From Klebsormidium nitens (lineage: Eukaryota; Streptophyta; Klebsormidiophyceae; Klebsormidiales; Klebsormidiaceae): a DNA stretch of 64,000 nt. A program made the position numbers and the translations under genes. The stretch is taken from positions 62,001-126,000 of the forward strand of contig DF237138.1 of NCBI GenBank assembly GCA_000708835.1, written 5' to 3'. Shown piece after piece: positions 13,101 through 25,200 of this stretch (position 1 is the stretch's first letter; each line of letters begins with the position of its first letter). Below the pieces are notes generated by a model, which saw nothing but the letters and a program-made list of their open reading frames with translations, ran no database searches and was not told the DNA's origin.

Positions 13101-15007
13101 CTCGAGCACTGATTCTGCGAGCAGCAAGTTGGACTGGCGAAGGAATATCACAGTTTATTCTCTCCTCCCACAGGGGGCGGATCTCGTCATTCACAGCGCG
13201 ACCAAGTTTCTAGGGGGCCACCACGACCTCTTGGCGGGCGCGGTCGTCGGCTCGGTGGAGCTCATCCGTCCGATCCGGGACTTCGTGCAACGTGTCGGTC
13301 TTTGGGCCGCTCCTTTCGACGCGTGGATGGCCGTAAGAGGCATCCGGACTCTCCAGGTGGGCTAGCCGAAACCTCTGTGACTCTAAGCATGTAGTCCACC
13401 CGAAGGTCTGTAGCCTTCGTACTGCGCATCTCCTTTTTTTTTTGGAGGGATCACTGTGGGGTCAGCCCCTCGTCAGCAGTTACAAGCAAAGCCTGTTGTA
13501 AACGGCCTTTTGGCAATCGTAGGTGTTCGAGTTCTCGATATCGCTGGAACAATCCCGTTCTGATTCTGGTTATAGAGGGAGGCGCTGTTGGTTCGTTGAC
13601 ATTGCTCTTGCCAAGTGTTGACTCTTGGGCGGCTTCGCAAATGATTGATTCCCAAGGCTTTCAACGGGGCGCGCTACGAGTTGCCACCTCCAAAGCGCAC
13701 CTTAGAAGATGTCACGTTACAATGTTGGGTTTCCATGTTCGGAACCCCGGAGTATTGAACCTGCATAGTACGTAATGGCTTAGCTGGCACCCCGAGCTAT
13801 CTTACGAGCCCACTCAACGTGCTAAGGCTCCAAAACTGTCCCTTTCCGAAGTACAGGTGCGTATGGAAAGGGCATGGGCGAACGCTGCCGCGCTCGGCCG
13901 CCGGTTGGAGAAGGATCCACGTGTCACCGACGTCACGTGGCACGAGAAAGTCGCCCTGGTGACGTTTGTGGTCATGGGCGGAATTGACGCGGCCGAGGCG
14001 GCGACGGCTGCTCTCAAGCTGATCATAGTCGCGACATCGTGAGTGAACAAAAGAATTTTATGTGGTTTGGTCACCTCTCAATACGCTCGTTTGAAGAAAA
14101 GCGACAGACAACGCATCTAGACGCAAGTGCCCACTGCTCCAAATCTGCGTCATATTACGGAAACGGAATAGAAAACAAGACTTCCACGCCATTTTGGGAA
14201 TGAAGAACTTTAGAAAGAACTCGATTAAGTCTGCTATAAGCTTTGCGTCTGATCACAAAGGTGTTTTGACCTGAAATCCAATCCTTAGGAAGTAGACCGA
14301 GTGGTTTTATCCCCCCCATTCGTGTTTGTAAATCTGAAAAGCTGCTTACTTTGGAGATGTCGTTGTCAATTGCATGCCTCCTTGCCATCAATTTGGTGGT
14401 CTCAGATCGAAGTATGCATTACCAGATCAAGTAAAGGGGTCAACCTTTTGTGTTCGGAACCCCCCACTCACAGTTTTAGCAGTACTTGATGGCATTCCGT
14501 TCCTCATTTGCCCCCTTACCTCACCGATTGCACTCTATGAACTGTTGGCTCGTGTAAGGACAACTCGCACTTCGCTTCTAAAATGCAAGACGGATGTTTC
14601 ACGTGGAAGTTAATTCAGGCAAAAGCTCTTTCTTCCGCATCGCGATCGTCCATCGGAAAGCTGCGGTCAATATCAGATGCACTTGCAATATGTCTTTCGT
14701 CGCGTCGTTCAAGTGCTCTTCTTCAAGCTTCGATACAGACATGCTTAAGCATTGGAGGAAGCAGAGAAGCACGCTAGGAGAGGATTTACGAAACGGAAAC
14801 TTTTGGTACAGGCTCGGCGGTGTGACTACCACCATTTCCCACCCCGCGACTTCGTCTCACGCCTCTCTGTCTGCCGATCAACGGGCCAAGCTGGGCATAA
14901 GCGATGGCCATTTGAGGATATCCGTGGGTATAGAAGACGCTGACGACTTGTGGGCGGATCTGGATCAAGGTTTAGCGGCTGCGGCAGCGTTAAACAAACG
15001 TAACTAG
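10116..15007 (+). CDS. PLP-dependent cystathionine gamma-lyase / methionine gamma-lyase family enzyme, 6 exons
   Basis: Fold-type I PLP enzyme of the Cys/Met-metabolism family, about 485 residues. Exons: 10116-10350, 10651-10752, 11828-12387, 13174-13356, 13857-14038, 14812-15007 (TAG). Junctions are GT-AG and in phase. Motifs: [14 protein letters not shown] near the start; [11 protein letters not shown], the Tyr/Arg pair that binds the cofactor phosphate of the neighbouring subunit; [41 protein letters not shown] with the pyridine-nitrogen Asp; [10 protein letters not shown] with the Schiff-base lysine at about residue 310; [20 protein letters not shown]; and [14 protein letters not shown]. 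Cystathionine gamma-synthase, beta-lyase, gamma-lyase and methionine gamma-lyase cannot be told apart here. Residues of about 177-247 form a polar Ser/Asp/Lys-rich insertion between the helix after GGTLEF and the VVIFAET strand that normal members lack. No plastid transit peptide is evident. Intron 2 holds a ladder of decayed copies of the start of exon 3. Confidence 0.93.
11195..11827 (+). repeat. Ladder of four decayed copies of intron-2 tail plus exon-3 head (PLP enzyme)
   Basis: The first ~80 bases of the real exon (head at 11828) recur with heads at about 11326, 11503 and 11675; an older fragment, atacaatgtctacgacgacac, lies at 11213. Spacings are 177, 172 and 153. The repeat unit also includes the intron tail (gcctgat(g/a)(t/c)tgatccg(a/g)g). 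The copies at 11326 and 11675 keep an AG acceptor; at 11503 the AG has become GG. The copy at 11503 still reads [20 protein letters not shown]; the oldest copies are frame-broken. None continues into the rest of the exon or has an evident donor. Confidence 0.88.
12903..12970. repeat. Perfect 34-bp tandem duplication in intron 3 of the PLP enzyme
   Basis: The unit starting gcagagaatctgcctgcggg occurs at 12903-12936 and again, identical, at 12937-12970. Being perfect it is probably recent. It lies just upstream of the decayed copy of the exon-4 head at 13006. Confidence 0.9.
12985..13035 (+). repeat. Decayed copy of exon-4 head with acceptor (PLP enzyme)
   Basis: tttacag followed by ggcgcggattcgatattcac at 13006 matches the real cccacag/ggggcggatctcgtcattcac, whose exon head is at 13174, 168 bases downstream. 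Similarity fades after about 25 bases. The acceptor AG is kept. Confidence 0.7.
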
Positions 15008-16158
15008 CTCGCTTACGTGAGAGAACTTTCAAGCGGGGGAGGTGTGACGCCCAGCTCGGGCAACCTCGCAGAAAGTAAAAGGGGATATGCCACACATGAA
15101 ATCGTGCAGCTTGATAAAAACACTAAGAATGAAGGGCTTGGTAACGCACGCTCGGCACTGACAGATCGAAACGTGAAAAGTTGCGGCACCTTCACTTTGA
15201 AACTGAGGGTGTTCGGGTTAGGGAAAAGAGCGTCCGGTCAGGACTGCATTGGCGTGGTTAGTTGGATTACATGCATGTCAGGGGAGCAGGTACTAAAGGT
15301 GATAGCAGCTAGTAAGCTAACAAGTAAGCTAACAGGCGATGTACATACAAGGTAGGGCAAATTTGAAATTGACACGATTGCATCCGCTGTTCCAAAGTAT
15401 GTTAAGACAGTTGAACGAAAAGAACGTACAAAACACTCTACATCCGTTGCATGTATATCCCGGCGATATATGAGAGCCAATTGAGAGCTAGCTAGAAAGC
15501 CTGGCTGATAGGATTCGGACTTTTACTAGTTAATAAGCTAGAAATTACAGAGCTTTTCTCCACCTAGCTTGCCCGCCTCATCATTATCGAAGTTTGCCAA
15601 GTTTAACTAATTCAAGTCCACGCATGTGACCGTACGTACTAAGTTGAAAACATTGACCCGATGATCATCCAGATCTGTCCATGAGATCCAACCAATTCTA
15701 ATTGCGTGGCATAACTTATACCCATGTGCCCCCACCATGCATGATGCAATGATCGCATGCAGTGAACCGAACCGTTAGTACCGTACATTTGATGCGGGGC
15801 GGCTGCCTAGGGCATGTGTTATAGGGGCATGATGACGATCATGATCGATACAAGGCTTGCATGATAGGCTGTACATGGGCTATATCACACTTGGGCGGCA
15901 AACTTGAGCTAGACGGCATGGCATTATCAAACGATTGGTTCGTAACACTTTGATCTACTGTCACGCAATCTGGCCGGACAGCGCGGCTTGTTTCTCAATT
16001 TACCATTTTCGTGCAACTTTTGGCCTATAAGTTGGTCACCGATCGCGACAAGCAGTGTTCAAGCAGCCAAATCTTCGCACTAAATCAGAAAGTGTCGTCA
16101 ACTATTTTCTTGCCCGCGTTCCTTGGGAGTACGCCCCAAATAATAACTGCCGGTCCAC
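15008..16158. other. No gene recognised
   Basis: AT-richer sequence with many short inverted and direct repeats (for example agtaagctaacaagtaagctaac near 15311) but no exon-like frame. It follows the stop of the PLP enzyme and precedes the 3' end of the weak minus-strand gene. Confidence 0.5.
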
Positions 16159-17065
16159 TTACGAGCCACATGCCTTCGTATCACCAGCCATGACGCACCC
16201 TTTTCGCAGACGGGCTGAAGGGAGCCTCGGCTCGGGTGACGTCGGCGGGAAGCTGGATGATGTCAGCATGGGGTTACCATTCCGGCGGCAGACCTGCAGA
16301 GGTGAGCCTGATTGATTCGGCGTTTGGTAAACGAAGGCCGGCCCGCATAAGGAGGCTTGGACGCTTTAAAGTCTGCAGATGCACCGATGGACCACTCAGT
16401 GCCACACTTTTGAGGGACAACTGACTATATTCTGTGAGTGGTTAGGCACAATCCACACCGGCGCTTCTAAAGGAATGCGTCAAGCAGAGTTCTAAGACGC
16501 GTGCTCGTTGTAGATGCACCTTAGCGACGGGGTCGGAGGGAGCCGGAGAAGGAACAGCAGCGGAGCGAGTAGCATCGAACGATCTCGGCAAACCGGGAAC
16601 TTACGATCCATTCTTTTGGAACGTTGATCTGTCGTTCAAGGGAAGCGTACTTGCACTCTGCAGTCAACTTGAGAGATCCGACAGCGTATACGACGTTCAC
16701 CTGATACTGGTCGCCCGCACACTTGCCTTGCTCAGTTCCGCAGCGGCCTACTACGTGACGCACCCGCCTCTTCTGCTGAGACCTGGCAGTCTGGAAAGCC
16801 GAGAAGAAGAGTAAGGTCCCGTTTCGCTCGAGCTTCGTTTGCGAAGGCAAGAGACAGGGAAGAATTTTCTCAGGTCTCGGAGAGAAAAATGAACCGGGAA
16901 CCGATAGCTTGCAGCTTCCGCCATCTTTCCAGCTTTCTCCGGCTTGCTTGAAACCCGGCACGTGCCGTTTGCAATCACCACCCGTGATTTGCTGGAATTA
17001 TCCTCCCGCTGAAATGGCCCGTCCAGCGTTCCGCGAAACGATATGCCCTTTACAAGGGCGTCCAT
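16159..17065 (-). CDS. Hypothetical small Cys-containing protein, 3 exons (weak model)
   Basis: Model from the ATG at 17065: exon 1 from 17065 to about 16955 (MDALVKGISFRGTLDGPFQR and on; its donor is poor), exon 2 16790-16605, exon 3 16293-16159 ending TAA. Exon 2 has a good acceptor (ctttccag) and a canonical gtaagt donor, is exactly 62 codons, and reads CGTEQGKCAGDQYQVNVVYA then LTAECKYASLERQINV, which looks like a structured, possibly disulfide-containing domain. Exon 3 is proline/serine-rich and 45 codons in phase. I recognise no family. It sits between two plus-strand genes. It could be a pseudogene or a chance set of frames; exon 2 is the best-supported part. Confidence 0.35.
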
Positions 17066-17929
17066 GATGATGACAAGGTGTAGGACTTTGGGCAGAAGAC
17101 TAGCCTAAGTGAGAACTTATCATGAAGATTCTGCATGATAGGTGTATCTCGTCAGCTTAGGTTGTGCAGCCATTTAACGCTACGAACACATAAGTCAGGA
17201 TTGCCTCTCATTCGGTAGGTAATCGAAATACTTCGTGCTCGAAAACCTTGTAAATGCCGTACCGGTAAAACGGTCGGTCGCAAAATGAAACCATAATGAC
17301 AAGGTGTTCTTTTTCATAACATGATAATCATAATGACAAATTCGATACGGAACATCTTGAAAGTCTAAAGCTACAAAGGAGAGGACTGGCTGCATGCTCT
17401 CATCCACCTTCAACAGAAGGCAATTTGCAGAAAGCTCGATTCAAAATCGGTACATTTAAACAGAAAGAAACGACTCCAGCAAGTGCAAAACACCAAGAGG
17501 AGAGACATGCAGAGCAAGCAGTAGCCCACAACCTCTGCTTTGAACTTTGCAGACAACCGATTGGCCCAAAGTCCGAAAGACTTACTCACCGAAGCTACAG
17601 TGAAAACGTCCCATTCGCACTGCCCACGCACTGCTCCTCCTGCTCCTGTTCCGCGGTCGCTTGCACCTCTCCCGTCGACGCAGCCCCCTCCCCACTTTCG
17701 GCCTTCTCCCCACTCCCATTCCGTCGCTGCTACGTATATCCCCGCCAAAACTTGGCCGCCACCTTTCCCTTCGCAGCTCTCTGTGCACAGACTCAGAGTC
17801 ACACAGAGCACCCCCACGCGATCTGAGGCGCAATGCTAATCAGAGCACCTTTGACAAAGGTGGTCGGGACCAGCAAGGAGCCTCTGAAGTCGTCACCTGC
17901 GTCTCTCTTCTTTTTGAAAGGTTCCTGGG
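17066..17929. other. No gene recognised; upstream flank of the F-box/armadillo gene
   Basis: Overlapping open frames on both strands at 17410-17930 come from a C-rich low-complexity stretch (repeated ccc/ctcc runs at 17640-17760) and mirror each other, so I treat them as artefacts. The segment probably carries the promoter of the gene starting at 17930. Confidence 0.45.
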
Positions 17930-20900
17930 ATGATGGAACCGCGTGTGGACTATTTTGACCGCCTGAGCGATGATCTGTTGGGAGGCATTCTCGAGAGACT
18001 GCTGTAGAATCCTCATGAGTTTGGGACGCCGGACAAGGCTTGTGGAAGAGTGTGGCTGGAGTCGGTCTGCAAAAGGTTCCGGAGACTGGTGCATACGTCG
18101 GGGTGTCTGGATTGGCAGTTTGACAGGCCTAAGGATGGGGATGCCTTCATGTGTTACCTGGTGCGCCAACGAGCTAGATTGAGTCCCTTGACAAAGGTAG
18201 CTCTGGACGTTGAAAGGACAAAGCACTTGGGGGCAATCCTACAGTCAGTGGTAATTGCAGCCCAAGGTAGCCTCGAGGAACTCCACTTATTTGTGGGGGA
18301 CTCGGTCCTAGAGGATGCTGTCAACTGGGAGTACATGTTCCTGCTTCTTGCTGCCCTGAGAATGCTCCGCATCCTGGATATATTTTCGTGGAAAAGAGGA
18401 CCTACACACCGATATCCAGCGACTTTGAGCAGATCATGGTTCCCGGATTCCTTCCAAAACTTGACGTCGTTGACGCTGTATGGCTTTGCAATCCCTGGGG
18501 TGGAATTCAGCTCATTCTCAGAAAAGTTTCCGCTGCTGAAAGCCTTGAGCTCCACTCGTACTCCACTGGCGCAAACGTGTCCAGCAAGGCGAGCGCACTA
18601 GGAAAGGCTTTCTGGTGGGGCGATGAGGAAGCCGGGGTCGATGCGGATAATGCAGCGAATCTCAATCTGCCGAGGAGCCTTAACAAAGTGGTGGCGCTGA
18701 TGGGGAGCAGGTTTGCGGATGTGAGAGAGCAGGCTGTGGTGGCTCTACATGAGCTGCTAAGTAGTACCAAGCAGCACATTGCCATAGCGGCTGTGCCTGG
18801 GGCCCTGCACAGCCTGGTGGAGCTCCTTGCTGACGGTGGGCATATGGCCGCTGCAACTCTGGGAAAGCTTGCTGACGAGGCTGCCAACAGGAGCCGCATA
18901 GCCAGTGTTCCTGGTTGCTTGTATAAGTTGTTGTTGCTTCTGGAGTGATGGAGTTCCGGCCCCAGGCATGTCGCTGCTGCAGAGACCCTGGTCAGTCTAG
19001 CAGGGGATGCTCACGTACATAGCAAAATCGTCAACGATTCCCACATTTTGGCAAGATTAATCGTCAATCTCAAGGACAGGTCTGGGAGGGTGTCCGAGAT
19101 GTCCGGCTGGGTGCTCTGGTGCTTAGCAAATCCAGGCGCTGAGGGCGCCAGTGCTAGTTCTGGCGCGCAAGGGTGCCTGCAGAACATCGTCGCACTGCTG
19201 GACGCTGCGGGCCTGAGCAGTCACTTCGGGGAGCTACTCTCTGTCCTGTGCAACAATCGTTGCAAGCCTGTGGCTTCGACGCCTGCGTTTTTTGAGAGTT
19301 TGTTCAGCCTGGCGCTGAGCGAGCGAGTCGACTTACAGATAGCGGCTGCGGAGAGCTTGCAAACTTTGGGGAGGGAAGCTGAGAGTCGCAAGCTGATTGT
19401 TCAAGTCCCGGAGTGGCTGCAAACGCTGACAGGTCTTGTGGATAAGGGCAGAGGCAGTGTGGCAGAGAAGGCGGCGAACGTGCTGCGGGATCTCGCAGCC
19501 TCTGACGGCGCAGTACGAGGCGCTATAGCGGCGGATGCTGGAGCGCTTCAAGTGCTGGTGAGCTGTTTGGTGGGCGAGAGCACCCCCGTGCAGCAGCCTG
19601 TTGCCGCGCTACTGTCAGCGCTAGCACGCAATGCCACGACCAGGCAGGCGGTTGTGGGAGCGTACGCCGGGTGCTTGCAGGGACTGACTGCGGCCTTGAA
19701 AGACGGGAGTGCAGCTGTGCAGAAGGCTGCCTTGGAGGCGCTGTGGGTTGTGGGGACTGATGACGGTGCTCGCGAGGAGCTTCTCAACGTGCCTGAACTG
19801 GTGCCGGCGTTGGCAGACATGTTAGACGATAAGCGGCCCGAGGCAGTGGTCAAAGCAGCAGTGGGGGCTCTGCAAAGCATCACGGGGTTTCCTGCGATTG
19901 GAGAGTGCACAGCAGACACGCCGGGGTGCCTTCAGAGGCTTGTCCAACTTCTGCAGTGCGGGTCGGGCCGCGTGCGCACATGTGCGGCGTTCGTCTTCTC
20001 CCAACTAGCTGCGGATGCTGGTTTCCAAAAGGTGGTTGCGGAGGAACCAGGGGCCATAGAGCAGCTCGTGAGTCTTTTGGGCGTCGGGGGGCCGGAGGGG
20101 GCGCACAGGCCGGCGGCGCGGGCATTGCACACCCTGGCGTGGGATCTCGAGTGCCGGCCCCTCATCAGCGCCGCCCCAGCGTGCTTGGAACAGCTGTTTA
20201 ATCTTTTCAAGGGTCCTCAGGACTACGTGCAGAGCGCGGCAGGGGAGGTGCTGTGGTTCACCGCGGTCGGCTCCGCCAGCAAAGACGCCTTTTGGGAACG
20301 GCCTGGGGTTGTCGAGGAGTTGGTAGACCTGCTAGGTGAGAACCGCACGGGGATCCAGCGCGCGCTCTCCGCCAGAATTCTGCACAATCTGACCCATGAC
20401 GACAAGGGCCAGGTTGACGAGGCGAAGACCCGGGAGATTGCGGCTGCGCCGGGGTGCATGGAGCGGCTGTTCGGCCTGCTGAAATGCAGCGAGAGTTCCG
20501 TGGCGCAGTGGGGGTTGAGTGCGCTCCGGGCGCTGGCCGCAGTCCCCGAGATCCGGACGGTGGTCTTCGGAGAGCCGGGCTTCCTGCAGACGCTCGTCGG
20601 GTTTCTCGACCTGGACGCGTTAGACGAGTCGATGCTGGACGTTGCGCCGCGCGTTCTGCACCAGCTTCTGTCGGCGGACGCGAAGAACCGGGAGGCCTTC
20701 CTTTCCACCCCGGGCGGCCTCGAGAGATTGGTCCGTGTCCTGGGGACCGAGCTGCCACAGTCTGCCACGTGGCTGCTCATCGACCTGGCGGGGGGATCCC
20801 TCAGTGCGGGGACGGATCGCGGGGATCCCTGGGGCGCTGCACAAGCTGGTGGAGCTCCTGAAACCGTACTGGATGCGAGAAGTGGCGCTTGAGGCGCTCA

Positions 20901-21283
20901 GCGTCTTTGCGGCTGATAACGAGAACGGGCGGGCGATCGCCGCGGTGCCGGAGTGCCTCACGACGCTGCAGACGCTGGCGAGCCTGCCGGTCGCGGAGAT
21001 CCAGGAGGGAGAGGACCCGGGGTTACGAGAGCTAGCGGCTGGAGTCCTCAGCATTTTGGGTGGGGCAGCGGAAAGAGAGGGGCCGCCGAAACAGGATGCG
21101 GGGGGAGCGGAAGGGGCCGAAAGCGGGGACGGGAGCGAAGGGAGCGGAACAAGCGAAGGGAGCGAAACGAGTGAGGAGAACGGGGTTCCTAACGAGAGAG
21201 ATGATCCCTTAATCCAACGGCTCATGCAACAATCTTTAGATAGACAACATGGAATCGACGGTCGGGGCCTCCTAAGCACCTAA
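17930..21283 (+). pseudogene. Intronless F-box / armadillo-repeat gene with four coding lesions
   Basis: From the ATG at 17930 (or 17933) the frame reads DYFDRLSDDLLGGILERLL, an F-box start, then an in-frame TAG at 18005. The same frame continues with the rest of the F-box (WLESVCKRFRRLV) and leucine-rich sequence until a -1 shift near 18548. The next frame carries armadillo repeats of about 42 residues (recurring VPGxLxxLVxLL) until an in-frame TGA at 18946. It resumes in the same frame to about 20795, where a run of six G (20790-20795) gives a +1 shift, and the repeats finish with an acidic Gly/Glu/Ser tail ending at 21283. F-box proteins normally recruit substrates to SCF ubiquitin ligases through their repeats. 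Despite the lesions the codons between them look unspoiled, so this is either a young pseudogene or a gene with sequence errors. No introns, unlike its neighbours. Confidence 0.75.
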
Positions 21284-22283
21284 GCGCCCGCTGAGGGCCC
21301 TGGCATGCCTGCTCAATCGAAGTACGTTTGCATGGACGTTTGCCTGGTTCATGCGGCGCACTGCATGCATGTGGTGCCTACCATTTGCAAAATGAACTTC
21401 ACCCTTGAACAGCTATATCACTTATTACTTATAACTTACGATACACAATCGTGGAAGATTGACGCTGACAATCGATTTGGCGACATCGTGATACGGTGCT
21501 CCACTTTCAAAACTTGATATCTTTCAGACCGAATACTAGGGCTGTATTTCATGTAATTCTGGAGCTTCATGGATATTCGCACCCAACTTCGGTTATTACA
21601 TTCACTTAAAAGAAGGGCGTTCGACATCCTCTGCTCTAATCTCAATGCTTGCAAAACTTTGGAACGAGAAAAGTGTCTTTCACGGGTCGGATGCATTGTG
21701 TCAATGGGAAAAGAGGGCGGGAACATGCATTGCTGCCGAACTCGCATGTTGCGATGGGTATTGGACATGCAGTCCAGGTTTGACCGGAGTATCTGCTTAT
21801 GATACATCTGGATGCCGCATTGACTCTAGGACAGGTATGCATACATATGGATGCCGTATTGACACCAGGACACGTGCATGCCTGCTTCAGCAACTCAGTC
21901 CAGGATTCAGCCGCGCAGAGCCAAAGCACATTCTTGTTATTGGGAAAACCCGCCCTTCCGTATTCACCAACTGCTGATCGATCAAATATTCGATGCGCCA
22001 GGACCACCAGGAACAGACCCCGGTGGTCTTGAAGGAGGAACCGCAGTCTGGCCGCCCGCTGGACCACCAGCGTTCGATGCACCTAAAAGTAAAAGCTGAG
22101 GTTAGCATGATTAGTATACCAGGTCAATGTATGTTCTGATGTTCGACTTTGAGCATCAAACGAATAGAGACGTGTTGCAAGGAGGCAACAACTTAAATCA
22201 AATGTTCGACTTTCACCAATCGTGAACTACCGAACAAGGAATATCGAAACGAATGCTGAAGGTGAAGAAATAGCCGTACACGG
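21284..22283. other. Convergent intergenic region, no gene recognised
   Basis: Lies between the 3' ends of the armadillo gene (+) and TAF12 (-). Short overlapping frames on both strands at 21640-22110 have no splice support or recognisable motif. Near 21800-21880 a phrase gatgccgcattgac / gatgccgtattgac is repeated with a spacing of 38 bases. Confidence 0.5.
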
Positions 22284-25200
22284 TCACCGGGTGCCTAAGC
22301 TCATCCTGTTTTGCTTTAGACGAGTTTTGGGAGAAAAGTCACCTAAATTTGGCGGCTTTTCGCTGCTCTCCCCCGCCGCCGATCTTTTGACCACCGCAAG
22401 CCGCTGCTTGTGTGCCTCGTTGACGGCCTGCGGAACGAAGGGGACCGGAAGCCGAAGTGAACGAACGTGCAGGGGACAGGCACCAGATTCTCCGGGCTCT
22501 AAGGACGGGAAATAAACGTCGGAGGGCAGGAAACAGCTTCGAAAACGCTAACGCAGACTCAGACCGGCTCCGACAAAACGGTCAACGACAGGGCAGGGGA
22601 GAATACAGACGGCACCTTCTACAATCCGATCTAATCAAGCACTTCGCCAGCTGGAAAATAACCAAGCTCTAATTCCATGATAGTACCGCTCGCAATTAAC
22701 CGTGCACCCTTGAGTCAGACGATTGTGAGAACGCTTCTCAAAGAAAGGCCGACCAGAAGCTTTGAGAGAAACACGGCCGACCAAATGCATTGTTCACATA
22801 GCTCGATCCCGTTACTTGCAGGTCATCCGTGACATTGACTTGATTCAAGAACCCCCAATGCACAAAAATATCCAACGCCACCATCCTCAATCCTACAATC
22901 GCGTCCAAGCCAAATCAGCTTATTCGTAAAGCCGTAACAGAGGCGTCAAGCAAGGACAACAGGCCTTTTTTTTCCAACATCGAAGAGGGAAAGAGCGACC
23001 GAAACGTCTGCACGTGGACTCACTGGTCGCCTGTAGGGCCGCAGCTCGTCCCCACTGAAGCCTGGTATCGTCATATGCCAATTCCGTTCTGCACCACGGG
23101 GAATAAATTCCCGTTTGTACAGTGACTTCAAGAAGATCTGGCAGTGGATCTTGATTTCGACAATACGCCGCTCAAAGTGGGCGTAGTGTCACACTGGCGG
23201 CATCGCCAATGCATGACGACAGCAAAACTCGGTCAAGTGAGCATCGTCCGATGAATTCAGCTGACACTCTCTGCTATTAGAGATGCACTGCCGAGCGCAG
23301 ACGCCCAACATAATTGACGCCAATCGGATAGCATGGGTTTGCTCAACGATACTAGCAATCTGCCAGCGTGCGGAGAACAATCGACCCATGTCCGCTGATG
23401 CAGGAAACGAACCGCCTACAGAGAAGATCTACAACATAAGACGTCCATCAATCAAGCTTTTTGCATGTTAGAAAGCATTTTTTACACCAACCTTTCGTGA
23501 CAGTTTGCAGAAAGGTCTACCTTTTTCTTCGGACGATACCAGCGCAGAAACCACGTTTTTCACTTCAGATTTTCAAGGACACAACAGAACGTTCCGAAGG
23601 AACGTCGAGCAATCCAGCCACGATTGCTTACCTAGATGTAGGAGGACGTCCTTGGCCTCTAGGACCGGGGACTTTCGATGCCGAGCCAACGAACACGAGA
23701 AGTTGGTGACCTGCATCAGAACAAAATTCAAATAAGCGACGAGAACAATCACATCCTAGCATTGGCCTTGACCAAAGTTCCTCAAATGGAAGGCCCTTCT
23801 TTCACAAGAAATGGGTTCTGTGCGTCAACACACAACATTGAACCAGGCGCGCAATTTGCCCTTCTCTTTGATGATAGATGCTCGGAGCGGCCAAGATTAT
23901 CTCCCGCATGATGTGATCTCGATCCCCAGATCGCAGCTTGACGCTGGATGGAATCTGCAACCAGGCTCGCCCAGGAAAAATAGACCTTTTGGTGAACGTT
24001 TCCCCCCGATCGTAGTCTTACAGAGAGCCACTGAACTGCAGGGCGCTAGCCAAATCGACATCATTTCAGCCTCCGGCATCCGCCCTCAGCAAAAGCCGTG
24101 ACTTCGACCTGATTCATTGCAAAAGGAACATGGTGTGGTGAGAACCGACGGCCGACAAGGGCTCACCGATTCGATGAAGTCGTCAGCGACCTCTAGCAGC
24201 ACGTCTTCTACCTCCGGATCGAGCACCGCTCCTGGGTCCACCTGGAGAAGGAAAAGCCATCTTGCGAAGTAAGAAATCGCCTCGACCAAAAGAATGCTCA
24301 GCTTTTCAGCCTGCTCCAAGTACTTGCATTTACACTTTCGCATAGGCTAAGAAGTGTACTTCACGCGTTCTTCTAACTCTACATGAACGGTTGAAGTCCA
24401 GCCCTTTGGTTGGGAGGACCGCGGATGGCCGTCCGTTCGACACAAATCTAAATGATTATTTCAAGTCAAGCTTGACAAGATCTTTGATACAGGGCACAGG
24501 CAGGATCAAGATGATGCTTGCTAGGTCGAGCTCTGCACCTGTTTCACCTCTAAGTTACAGTCTGTTGCTCTGATCAGGTTTGAGAAGAAGCGTTTCACTT
24601 TGCAGAACGAAGATCACCTAGTTGCAAACGAGAAACAGTGACGACAAAGTGCAAGTGGTACTAAGACCTAGACCGGAACAAGATCAAAACTATTCCTAAT
24701 ACCTGGAATACGAACCCCTGTGACATCAAGAAAACTGGAAAAAGTGCAAAGGCAATTGAAGGTGCACAGAAATTGAGACTCGCAACCCACCGCACCTGTG
24801 CTAGTAGATCTTGTAACGTCCGTTTCCCAAGCAGCTGTGCCGGGGCAGCGGCGGGCGGTCTGCTGAATCGCGTGAGTCCTAAGGCCTGGGCCGCCTGGGC
24901 CTGGGCATTTGACACCGGGGGAAGTCCAGGGGAGCCAGAGCGCTGCAGGAGGCCCTTTTGTGTCAAAGCAGATACAACAAGATTCTACTTGAACATTTAT
25001 AGGACTTAAGTATTTATCATTGTCGTCAATAACGATAAGTTCTTCAAAAGCTTACACCAGTATGTTTGTACGACTTGTGTATTTAACAGAGAAACTTGCA
25101 AGTACGATTCAAGTTTGATTCGTCATATGACAAGAAGCTGGATCCGTGCAGCTATAGCTCTAACGCAGTCCGTGAAGAGATGGGAAAGGGTATGGTGGAA

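Noticed and set aside
17410-17930. Several overlapping open frames on both strands
   Set aside because: They come from a C-rich, T/C-rich low-complexity tract; sense and antisense frames mirror each other and none has family motifs.
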